Below are positions 15,913 to 23,206 of a stretch of DNA of 36,968 nucleotides, one piece after another (position 1 is the first letter of the stretch; each line of letters begins with the position of its first letter). The notes below the pieces were generated by a model. The model made no database searches. It saw only the letters and a program-made list of their open reading frames with translations, and was not told the DNA's origin. A program made the translations under genes and the position numbers. This stretch comes from an uncultured Alcanivoracaceae bacterium (lineage in GTDB: Bacteria > Pseudomonadota > Gammaproteobacteria > Xanthomonadales > Marinicellaceae), in the NCBI GenBank assembly GCA_913061105.1, contig CAJXVJ010000006.1, positions 1 through 36,968 on the forward strand. The letters are read 5' to 3'.

Positions 15913-17751
15913 TCATGAAATCTTTTCAATTGCCTTTTCAAAAGCATCACACATGCCATTAACTGAAACATCATTGCTTGCTATGACATTGGCTCCATCA
16001 ACTACTTGAATTTTTGCATTGAGATCATTAACTGGAACCTGGGTTCTTTGCGACAATTTATCGACTTTGACTTGTTCGATTTCCCATGCTTCATCAACTG
16101 ATAAGTTACAGACATCGGCTAAATACTTGGCATTAAAACCTTCTCCTGTTAAGTTTCTTATACTGTTATCATGACTAATACTGTTACCTGGGTTCCAATA
16201 GTGTTGGGTTAATAATGGGCCAATTTCTGGATTATCACACAAATAACCAAATTTCTGAGTGAAATATGCACGGGTTTGATAAACCGCCATGTTGGCCAGT
16301 AAATAACCCTGATAAGAACAGGCAGATTCGTCAGATAACAAATGAGGTATAGCCAGTAATGGGCGTGGACTGCATTCCAAACCTAGGATTTTTTGTTCGG
16401 TTTTTCTGGCCAGATTGGTGATATTTTGGGCCGTTAATTCTGCATCACTCATCTGATAAAGAGCACGTTCAAAATATGGCACAACCAAAATACTGCGCTC
16501 ACCATAGGCAAAGAAAGGTTGTTTGGTTTCAATCAGTGCTTTGATGACTTGATCTGGAACAGCTTGGCCATTTTTGTCTTTGGCATAGGCCTTTAGCCAG
16601 TCGGCATCACCCAATAAGCTGTCACAAAACATCGATTGAGTCTCAGCATAGGCCATTGAAGTCGGTGCAAATTCTTGTGAAAAACAAGGAGCATTTTGCG
16701 CGACATTTGAAAAATGTGCAGCATGTCCTCCTTCATGAAATAAAGTATTGATACCACTGTATCCACTGCCAACCTGGCTCGGAAGTGCATTACTGGTAAA
16801 ATTAACCTTTGCTGCTACCCATTGGCCATTGTCGTAATATGAAGGAACCGGTCCATGACAAAATCCATTTTGGTACTTGCCTTTTCTATCCAGTAAATCC
16901 AGTGTTAATTCAGCGCCTGCATAATCTATATTTAATCGACCAAATGATTCTACCCAAGCCCTTAGCGAACGAGAAAAAGGCATGTAAGGATCTAATGCGC
17001 GTGTGGCATCTCCTGCAAAGCTAAAATAAAAATTATGACTTTTCACAGCATCAGATCCTTTTTCATCTTGCAATGATTGGATACTTTTGAGGTTAGTTGT
17101 GCTGGTCTGTTTTTCAAAATCTTCTAATATGACAAACAATTCATCACCTGTCATGTGTTCGGTTTTAACCACAGAATAATCAAAAAAATTGTCAAAACCC
17201 AATGATTGTGCAAATTTGTTGCGCAATTTCACCAATTCTATAAAGCCATTGTTCAGCACCCATTGTTCTAAATCAAGGAAGGCTTGGTGCGAACTTAACC
17301 TGACTGCTTCATTGTTATTGGCTCTGAGGTTGGATGCCAAAGCCGGTGAACTGGCTTCAATTTTATCACCGTTTTCACCTGTGTATGACATCACATGATT
17401 TTTCTTTTTATCAAACAATACCGCTTCAGCATTAATCAAATCTGCTTTTAACTTTTGTTCGGTTTCAGACTCCAATGCATTCGACTCAAACAAAGCCAAC
17501 CAGCCCTTTAATCCATGTATGGTATTTTTATTCTCTTCAGTATCATCTGATAAATCATTTAAATAAGCCTTTATTTCAGTAATGCGGTTGGCATTTGAAA
17601 TAAAATCGGACCAACTTTTCTCTGATGTTGCGAACTCCTCTGATTGTTCGCTGGTGCCCATATAAGTAGACCAGAACAAATCTTCCTTTTTTCGATGAAT
17701 AGATAAATAATCGTTATTTAATGAGTCAAAATATTGTTTTGCTGTTTGCAT
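15913..17751 (-). CDS. M3 family oligoendopeptidase
   Basis: 612 residues, no signal peptide, so cytosolic. The zinc site is H339-E340-GG-H343 (LFHEGGHAAHF), with Glu370 of AYAETQSMF as the likely third ligand. YDNGQWVAAKVNF and SGYSGINTLFHE are typical of the M3 thermolysin-like catalytic domain. The helical N-terminal half (residues 1-190) closes the substrate channel. Such enzymes cleave short peptides during peptide recycling. It is closer to the PepF/M3-like group than to Dcp or OpdA by length. ATG 17751 has a good AAGGACA Shine-Dalgarno. Confidence 0.95.
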   Translation of the reverse strand: MQTAKQYFDSLNNDYLSIHRKKEDLFWSTYMGTSEQSEEFATSEKSWSDFISNANRITEIKAYLNDLSDDTEENKNTIHGLKGWLALFESNALESETEQKLKADLINAEAVLFDKKKNHVMSYTGENGDKIEASSPALASNLRANNNEAVRLSSHQAFLDLEQWVLNNGFIELVKLRNKFAQSLGFDNFFDYSVVKTEHMTGDELFVILEDFEKQTSTTNLKSIQSLQDEKGSDAVKSHNFYFSFAGDATRALDPYMPFSRSLRAWVESFGRLNIDYAGAELTLDLLDRKGKYQNGFCHGPVPSYYDNGQWVAAKVNFTSNALPSQVGSGYSGINTLFHEGGHAAHFSNVAQNAPCFSQEFAPTSMAYAETQSMFCDSLLGDADWLKAYAKDKNGQAVPDQVIKALIETKQPFFAYGERSILVVPYFERALYQMSDAELTAQNITNLARKTEQKILGLECSPRPLLAIPHLLSDESACSYQGYLLANMAVYQTRAYFTQKFGYLCDNPEIGPLLTQHYWNPGNSISHDNSIRNLTGEGFNAKYLADVCNLSVDEAWEIEQVKVDKLSQRTQVPVNDLNAKIQVVDGANVIASNDVSVNGMCDAFEKAIEKIS

Positions 17752-17863
17752 GTGTTGTCCTTTTTATTGATTTGACTATCTTACTTAGAAATCTACACCA
17801 ATACAATTACTTGAATAAAAATAAAGATTTGCACTGTTACTTTGTTAGTTGAACCGATATGAC

Positions 17864-18328
17864 TTATTTATTTGCTAATCTTAAAGTCATAAAACAACTA
17901 TTAGGGTCTATCTGATAATCTGCAAAGGGTTGACAGTATTCAAAACCATTCTTGGCATACAAATTTCTGGCTGGTTTAAAAAAGTCCATTGATCCCGTCT
18001 CAAGACTGAGCCTGGTATAATTTCTAGATTCCGCTACTGTGAGAACATGTGATAATAGTTTTGAAGCAATGCCTTGGTTTCTGGCATTGGTTGCTGTCCG
18101 CATTGATTTAATTTCACCATGATTAAGAGACAATTCTTTTATGGCAACACAACCCAGCACTTCTCTATTTTTTTCAGCTCTCCAAAAAGTAATTGATGGA
18201 TGCTTTAATGATTCTACATCTAATGCATGAATACTTTCGGGTGGTGACGTGGCATACATATCGACCAAGTGTTCTTCTAATAGTTTTATAACACCACCAC
18301 TGGTTAAATTGTCTATTGTTATCTTCAT
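17864..18328 (-). CDS. GNAT family N-acetyltransferase (YsnE-like)
   Basis: 154 residues. The acetyl-CoA loop is ARNQGIASKLL (about residues 82-92), the usual Q/RxxGxG/A with Ala at the last position. It is preceded by the strand EIKSMRTATN and followed by LSLETGSMDFFKPARNLYAKNGF, the standard beta5-alpha4 region. The ending FADYQIDPNSCFMTL matches the YsnE branch. Substrate is unknown. Unlike the GNAT remnant at 4642-5142, this gene is intact. It follows the membrane protein gene at 18352 on the same strand by 23 nt. Confidence 0.9.
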   Translation of the reverse strand: MKITIDNLTSGGVIKLLEEHLVDMYATSPPESIHALDVESLKHPSITFWRAEKNREVLGCVAIKELSLNHGEIKSMRTATNARNQGIASKLLSHVLTVAESRNYTRLSLETGSMDFFKPARNLYAKNGFEYCQPFADYQIDPNSCFMTLRLANK

Positions 18329-18351
18329 GTGTTTGTTTTAACTTAAGCCTC

Positions 18352-18756
18352 TCATAGGAAGCCCCTCAATTTAGCGCAGAGATACGGTGCCATGGCTGTG
18401 ACAAGCAAAACAACAGGCCAAATATTGCCATCTTTGAAAAGGTAAGCCTCCAACAATTCGGACCAAGGCTTGCCTTGTATGAGGTGCCCAAATGAGAACT
18501 CAAATATTAAGGTGAGTAACAGCCAACAACAACCAATGGTGACATAGAAAGATAGTGAGCTAATACCAAACCATGGCAATGTTAAGTAGGATACCACAAT
18601 AATGAGTATTGATAAAATCACTCCACTTAGTATATAACCTGGAACTTTGCCAAAAAATGGAACGAGTAGCGCTTCTCGAAGTGTTCCATTAGCAATGGCG
18701 ATCACAAGAATAGCAAACCAAACAGTTAAAACCTTTGTAATAATTGAGAGAGTCAT
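18352..18756 (-). CDS. Conserved four-helix membrane protein
   Basis: 134 residues from ATG 18756; a TTG at 18765 is the only other upstream choice. Four transmembrane helices are visible. Conserved motifs are AIANGTLREALLVPFFGK after helix 1 and FGHLIQGKPWSELLEAY before the last helix, followed by FKDGNIWPVVLL. I recognise this as a widespread uncharacterised proteobacterial protein without a known role. It is downstream of the HD gene by 29 nt and upstream of the GNAT gene by 23 nt, so the three may form an operon. Confidence 0.75.
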   Translation of the reverse strand: MTLSIITKVLTVWFAILVIAIANGTLREALLVPFFGKVPGYILSGVILSILIIVVSYLTLPWFGISSLSFYVTIGCCWLLLTLIFEFSFGHLIQGKPWSELLEAYLFKDGNIWPVVLLVTAMAPYLCAKLRGFL

Positions 18757-18785
18757 AATTTTCAACTACAATTTCTATAGACCAA

Positions 18786-19211
18786 TTAATTTTTTGCCAT
18801 TAACTTTAACCATGCTTTGTGGTATTTTGCTATGCGTTCCAAGTCATTATCTCTAATGGATTTTAAACGCAGAACATTAATATTGTCTTCGATATCCGCA
18901 ATTTTTATTTTTGTCGCCAAAGGGTTTTGTAAAACACGGTCGACAAATTGATCGTAACTTTCGCCTTTTACTTTGGATAATAACTCAACAGCGATAACCA
19001 CATCTGAAGGTATACCTTCTGATATCAAATCCTCAGCTGTGTAATCAGAATCTTCTATAACATCATGCAGTAAGGCTGCTGACATTTCATATTCTGTCTG
19101 CATTTTTGCCATTATTCTTAAGGGATGAAGGATGTAAGTTTTTCCTGCTTTGTCTTTTTGACCAGCATAAGCTTTTAAAGCTATTTCTAAAGATTTTTCT
19201 ATGATGTCCAT
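18786..19211 (-). CDS. HD-domain phosphohydrolase, SpoT/Mesh1-like
   Basis: 141 residues. ATG 19211 has a strong GAGGAAAC Shine-Dalgarno. The layout matches the hydrolase half of RelA/SpoT. His29 lies in YILHPLRI, H49-D50 in ALLHDVIEDS (with E53 and D54), and D106 in KIADIEDN. In SpoT the last motif is usually ADxxHN; here it reads ADIEDN, with Asp in place of His. The protein has no synthetase, TGS or ACT domain. It could be a small alarmone hydrolase or act on another nucleotide; the motif change leaves this open. It heads a possible three-gene operon. Confidence 0.85.
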   Translation of the reverse strand: MDIIEKSLEIALKAYAGQKDKAGKTYILHPLRIMAKMQTEYEMSAALLHDVIEDSDYTAEDLISEGIPSDVVIAVELLSKVKGESYDQFVDRVLQNPLATKIKIADIEDNINVLRLKSIRDNDLERIAKYHKAWLKLMAKN

Positions 19212-19367
19212 GTTTCCTCACTTACTTTTACAACATATTATAGATGTATAATTGTTGTATTTCTATCCATTTTTACCAATTTAATATTTGATATTAGAAA
19301 ATATGTCTCTTGGTTATTAACAAATCAAATTAATGTTTTATGAATCAATTTATATGATTTTAGACTT

Positions 19368-19396
19368 TTGTGAGTAAAAAATAGTTTTTTTATAGT
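19368..19396 (+). promoter_or_regulatory. Candidate sigma-70 promoter of the glutamate-synthase-like gene
   Basis: TTGTGA (19368-19373) and TATAGT (19391-19396) are separated by 17 bp. Transcription would start near 19403, leaving about a 30-nt leader with GGAG at 19421-19424 before the GTG start. The region is generally AT-rich, so chance matches are possible. Confidence 0.4.
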
Positions 19397-19431
19397 ATTC
19401 TATGCCTTTGTAATTAATTTGGAGTGCACCT

Positions 19432-21015
19432 GTGGTCATTCGTCACGTCTTTATTTTACTGTCTTTTTTGATTCCAATAAGCATTTATTTAATTGGTATG
19501 TATTGGAGCCCAATTTATTGGTCAATTATTGTTATTGCTCCTTTAATCATTATAGGTTGGATTGATGTTTTACAAAAAAAACAAACCATTCGCAGATTGT
19601 ATCCAGTCATTGGCAGACTCCGTTATTTATTTGAATCAATTCGACCAGAAATACAACAGTATTTTGTTGAATCCAACACCAATGGAACACCTGTTAGTAG
19701 AGAGTTTCGCTCCTTAATATATCAACGCGCAAAAGGTGACAGAGACACAAGACCATTTGGAACCATATTTGATGTTAATAAAGACGGATATGAATGGATC
19801 AACCATTCAATTAATCCAAAAAATCATGTAGATCACAATTTAAAAGTCAAATTTGGTGGTCCTGATTGCACCCAACCCTATGATGCATCACCCTTGAATA
19901 TTTCTGCCATGAGTTATGGATCACTTAGTCAAAATGCCATTATGGCACTCAATAAAGGCGCTAAAAAAGGCGGTTTCGCACACAATACTGGAGAAGGAGG
20001 TTTGAGCCCTTATCACCTTAAACATGGAGGAGATATTATTTGGCAAATAGGAACAGGGTATTTTGGTTGTCGCAATGAAGAAGGCAATTTTGATGATGAA
20101 AAATTCAAACAACAATCCAGCCTTCCACAAGTTAAAATGATTGAAATTAAACTCTCACAAGGAGCAAAACCTGGTCACGGAGGCATATTGCCTGCAATTA
20201 AATTAACCCAAGAAATTGCTGAAATCAGACACGTTCCTATGGGAAAAGATGTCATCTCGCCGCCTTCTCATACCGCATTTAATTCACCAGTAGGATTATT
20301 AAAATTTGTACAAAAAGTTCGCAAGCTCTGTGGTGGAAAACCCGTTGGTTTTAAACTCTGCATTGGTAATAAATTCGAATTCTTAGGCATATGTAAAGCC
20401 ATGCTAGAAACGGGAATAACACCTGATTTTATCACAGTTGATGGTGGAGAAGGTGGCACTGGTGCTGCACCCACTGAAATGACCAATGCAGTGGGCACTC
20501 CATTAAGAGATGCTTTAATTTTTGTTAACAGTGCACTGATTGGCATTGGTTTAAGAAATAAAATTAAAATAATTGCATCTGGCAAAGTATTTTCAGCATT
20601 CCATTTATTAAGGGCCATAGCCTTAGGTGCAGATACAGTCAATTCAGCGCGTGGCATGATGTTTGCCTTGGGTTGTATTCAATCCAGAACCTGTAACACA
20701 GATCATTGCCCAACAGGAATCGCCACCCAAGACCCTGCCAGATTTAAGTCATTAGATGTAGAACACAAAGCCAAAAGAGTTAAAGCTTATCAGTATGAAA
20801 CCGTTAAAAATTTAGCTGAACTCTTAGCCGTTGCAGGTTTAGATCATTTGGATCAGTTAGAACCAGCACATATTAACCAAAGAGTGAATGGCACTGTCGT
20901 GAAAAACTATGCACAACTTTACCCAGGTATTACCGAAAGCTGCCTATTGTCCGAAAAAACCTTGCCTGAGGATTGGAAATACGACTGGCAAAGATCCAAT
21001 GCCATGGCTTGGTAA
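19432..21015 (+). CDS. FMN-binding glutamate synthase family protein (GltB-like domain), membrane-anchored
   Basis: 527 residues, starting at GTG 19432. The start is supported by GGAG seven nucleotides upstream and by the hydrophobic N-terminus right after it. Two transmembrane helices (about residues 5-22 and 27-45) precede the soluble domain. The (beta/alpha)8 FMN domain of the glutamate synthase large subunit is recognisable by SAMSYGSLSQNAI, TGEGGLSPYH, SQGAKPGHGG and DGGEGGTGAAP, and by the cysteine motif SRTCNTDHCPTGIATQDP, which resembles the 3Fe-4S-binding segment. No glutaminase domain is present. These stand-alone proteins are widespread, and their substrate is not settled. Reversible amino transfer to 2-oxoglutarate is one proposal. 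It is followed by a shared terminator at 21047. Confidence 0.92.
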   Translation: MVIRHVFILLSFLIPISIYLIGMYWSPIYWSIIVIAPLIIIGWIDVLQKKQTIRRLYPVIGRLRYLFESIRPEIQQYFVESNTNGTPVSREFRSLIYQRAKGDRDTRPFGTIFDVNKDGYEWINHSINPKNHVDHNLKVKFGGPDCTQPYDASPLNISAMSYGSLSQNAIMALNKGAKKGGFAHNTGEGGLSPYHLKHGGDIIWQIGTGYFGCRNEEGNFDDEKFKQQSSLPQVKMIEIKLSQGAKPGHGGILPAIKLTQEIAEIRHVPMGKDVISPPSHTAFNSPVGLLKFVQKVRKLCGGKPVGFKLCIGNKFEFLGICKAMLETGITPDFITVDGGEGGTGAAPTEMTNAVGTPLRDALIFVNSALIGIGLRNKIKIIASGKVFSAFHLLRAIALGADTVNSARGMMFALGCIQSRTCNTDHCPTGIATQDPARFKSLDVEHKAKRVKAYQYETVKNLAELLAVAGLDHLDQLEPAHINQRVNGTVVKNYAQLYPGITESCLLSEKTLPEDWKYDWQRSNAMAW

Positions 21016-21046
21016 AAAATATTCTAGAATCTATTCTAGATTGATA

Positions 21047-21088
21047 AAAAAAACCGGAATCCAACAACTGTTATGTTCCGGTTTTTTT
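21047..21088. terminator. Bidirectional rho-independent terminator
   Basis: A perfect 13-bp stem AAAAAAACCGGAA / TTCCGGTTTTTTT with a 16-nt loop. It lies between the convergent stops at 21015 (plus) and 21107 (minus) and has T-runs on both strands, so it should end both transcripts. Confidence 0.92.
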
Positions 21089-21106
21089 ATTGTTTATAAA
21101 AATATC

Positions 21107-22240
21107 TTATAACTTAACTAAGGTATTATTTATTGCAATAAGCGCATCTTCGCCAAGCTTTTTACAACGATCTGCAGACCAACCATTAAATTCATCAGGT
21201 AAATCATGGTTATCTTTGAATGGCATTTCTACAGTATATGCCAATGTATTGAATGTTTCACCAATGTAATTAGTGGCAATTCTTAAATCACCTTTACCTG
21301 GTTCATCATCATCATATTTATGCACATCTTGAAAATCAGGACTGGCTGCTGCATAGGCAGCTTTAAAGGTATCTTCTAAATCTTTTAAATGCTCATTATA
21401 ATTTGGATTGCCTTCACAGCCTGCAACAAAATTATAAGGAATCGCTTCATCGCCATGTACATCGAGACACATATCCAATCCTGATTTGTGCATTTGCTCC
21501 CGCACTAAAAATACTTCTGGGCTTTTTTCCATGGTCGGTTCCAACCACTCACGGTTAAGATTAGCACCAGTGGCATTGGTACGCAGGTTGCCTCGATATG
21601 AGCCATCTGGATTCATATTGGGGACCACATGGAATCGGCAGTGTTGCAATAGATTTCTGGCAGTAGGGTTGTCGGTATCCAATAATGACTCCAATAGGCC
21701 TTCTACAAACCATTCGGCCATTGTTTCACCCGGATGTTGGCGTGCTATTATCCATATGTTTTTCTTTTCGACTAAATCAACTTCAGAATCTTCAATCACT
21801 AACATATCAAAATCTCTGCCATCTACTGTTTCACCAAGATTAATCAATCGGGAATGTTCTGAACTTTGAGCAAAAGCCAGCAAATCTAGGTGGCGTTCAA
21901 ATGAATAAGGCGCAAAATAAGCAAAATAGATATCATCAGTATCCGTAACAAAATCAGCCGTCAGTTGCTTTCCATCATAATTAGATGGGATGCGAAACCA
22001 CTCTTCTCTGTCAGTTGATGCACAGATATCGTAATCTTTCCAACCATCGGTATAAGATGTTTCACCCGCATTGATTATTTTAAGTGTGCATTCTTGGTCT
22101 TTAACTCCATGCAATCTGAATGAAAACCATTGCAGAAAGTCAGAATGTGAATCTTTTTTTATTTTAACTTGAATATCATTGAAAGAATCGGTTTTAACCA
22201 CCTCTATTCTTCCGCCATCAAAACAACTGCTGATTTTCAT
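21107..22240 (-). CDS. M14 zinc carboxypeptidase, cytosolic carboxypeptidase-like (AGBL/CCP subfamily)
   Basis: 377 residues, no signal peptide. An N-terminal beta-sandwich domain (about residues 1-120, including QWFSFRLHGVKDQECTL and IYFAYFAPYSFERH) is followed by the carboxypeptidase domain. Zinc ligands are H169 and E172 (ARQHPGET) and H262 (DVHGDE). Substrate-binding NLNRE is at about 227-231, and the catalytic Glu338 lies in YTVEMPF. This two-domain form is typical of bacterial relatives of eukaryotic deglutamylating carboxypeptidases, with solved structures from Shewanella and Pseudomonas. The natural bacterial substrate is not known. ATG 22240 follows AAGAGAAAA. Confidence 0.94.
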   Translation of the reverse strand: MKISSCFDGGRIEVVKTDSFNDIQVKIKKDSHSDFLQWFSFRLHGVKDQECTLKIINAGETSYTDGWKDYDICASTDREEWFRIPSNYDGKQLTADFVTDTDDIYFAYFAPYSFERHLDLLAFAQSSEHSRLINLGETVDGRDFDMLVIEDSEVDLVEKKNIWIIARQHPGETMAEWFVEGLLESLLDTDNPTARNLLQHCRFHVVPNMNPDGSYRGNLRTNATGANLNREWLEPTMEKSPEVFLVREQMHKSGLDMCLDVHGDEAIPYNFVAGCEGNPNYNEHLKDLEDTFKAAYAAASPDFQDVHKYDDDEPGKGDLRIATNYIGETFNTLAYTVEMPFKDNHDLPDEFNGWSADRCKKLGEDALIAINNTLVKL

Positions 22241-22372
22241 ATTTTTTCTCTTAATTCTTAGATTACACCATTATATAGAAGCACAGTTAATTGAGAATCA
22301 ATTTTTGGAATAAATGATAAATCATTAAAATACTGTATATTGATTGACTGTGTTCAATTAAATGAAAGGGAT

Positions 22373-22398
22373 AAAAAAAAGGAGCCGAAGCTCCTTTT
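22373..22398 (-). terminator. Terminator of the NTF2-like gene
   Basis: On the minus strand AAAAGGAGC-TTCG-GCTCC is followed by eight T. The UUCG tetraloop makes it very stable. It lies 25 nt past the stop of the minus-strand gene at 22424. Confidence 0.88.
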
Positions 22399-22423
22399 AA
22401 CTTTTTATAGAATACTCGAATTT

Positions 22424-22885
22424 CTAATCACTAGAAGGTGCATCATTACAATGCCAAGATAAAAATTTCCAGGCCTTTTTATCTTTAACCAGAACATCAG
22501 TACAACGACCGTGTGTGGTTTTGTGTTTTCCTTCTTTATTTTTAGCACCATTAGAATAGTAATAATGAGCAACAGCCGTTGACCCATGAACTACAATTGC
22601 AGTTGGTGAATATTCAGACATCAAGGTTTTTGATAGTGGCATACTATAAGTTGACCACCTTTTTGATGACTCACGGCTACGCGGCATTGGATTTGTTCCA
22701 CCCCAAACCATAGCATCAGCAGTGACCCACTTATCTGTCCAATTCGCATCATTTTTATCAATATCAGCATATGATCCCAGAACTGCTTCCCAAACTTCTG
22801 TTTGTTTTTTATCCCATTTTTGAGCTTGACTAACAGAACATATAAAAACAAGTGTAAGTGTAATAAATTTTATCAATTTATTCAT
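22424..22885 (-). CDS. Secreted NTF2-like (SnoaL/DUF4440-type) protein
   Basis: 153 residues. A 21-residue signal peptide ends at SQA. The mature part starts with a helix (KKQTEVWEAVLGSYADIDKN) and continues WVTADAMVWGG...EYSPTAIVVHGSTAVAHYYYS...GRCTDVLVKDKKAWKFLSWH. This is the helix-cone-strand order of the NTF2-like fold used by SnoaL-type cyclases, isomerases and many binding proteins. No catalytic set can be assigned. GGGGAGA precedes ATG 22885 at good distance, and a strong terminator follows, so it is a single-gene transcript. A perfect palindrome AATAAACA-TGAT-TGTTTATT lies just upstream. Confidence 0.82.
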   Translation of the reverse strand: MNKLIKFITLTLVFICSVSQAQKWDKKQTEVWEAVLGSYADIDKNDANWTDKWVTADAMVWGGTNPMPRSRESSKRWSTYSMPLSKTLMSEYSPTAIVVHGSTAVAHYYYSNGAKNKEGKHKTTHGRCTDVLVKDKKAWKFLSWHCNDAPSSD

Positions 22886-22902
22886 AGATTTCTCCCCTTT
22901 TT

Positions 22903-22922
22903 AATAAACATGATTGTTTATT
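22903..22922. promoter_or_regulatory. Perfect 8-bp palindrome upstream of the NTF2-like gene, candidate operator
   Basis: AATAAACA-TGAT-TGTTTATT lies 18 nt upstream of the ATG at 22885, next to the Shine-Dalgarno. It could be an operator or an RNA hairpin that limits translation. The rest of gene-free 22886-23206 is AT-rich promoter-like sequence between divergent genes, with nothing else I can name. Confidence 0.35.
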
Positions 22923-23206
22923 ATTATATTATATATCACATAGTAATGACCTTGTACAGATAAAACACTGGTATCTTTGCAATGGAAGTATTATATAAAC
23001 TATATAGAAAAGATTAGCATAGCTTTAAAATATTTATTTACGTGTTTAAATGCTAAATAAGAAATACAAGGAAGAAAAACACCACCATATAATGACAAAT
23101 AATGAAATGGTAATATAAGTTATACTTAAGTCACTTTTATTTTATGATAAAATCATGGAAACTGGAGAATTATAAATTTTATTGAGTAAGACATAAAACC
23201 CGGAAA

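Noticed and set aside
16593-16790. Small ORFs inside the M3 peptidase and other large genes
   Set aside because: They are antisense or off-frame readings of strong coding sequences, with no start signals or domain content.
13668-22885. A defence or secretion island built from the cluster of peptidases, Nudix, HD and GNAT genes
   Set aside because: The genes are separately spaced, on both strands and of common housekeeping families. No nuclease, reverse transcriptase, TIR, STAND or toxin-antitoxin signature is present.
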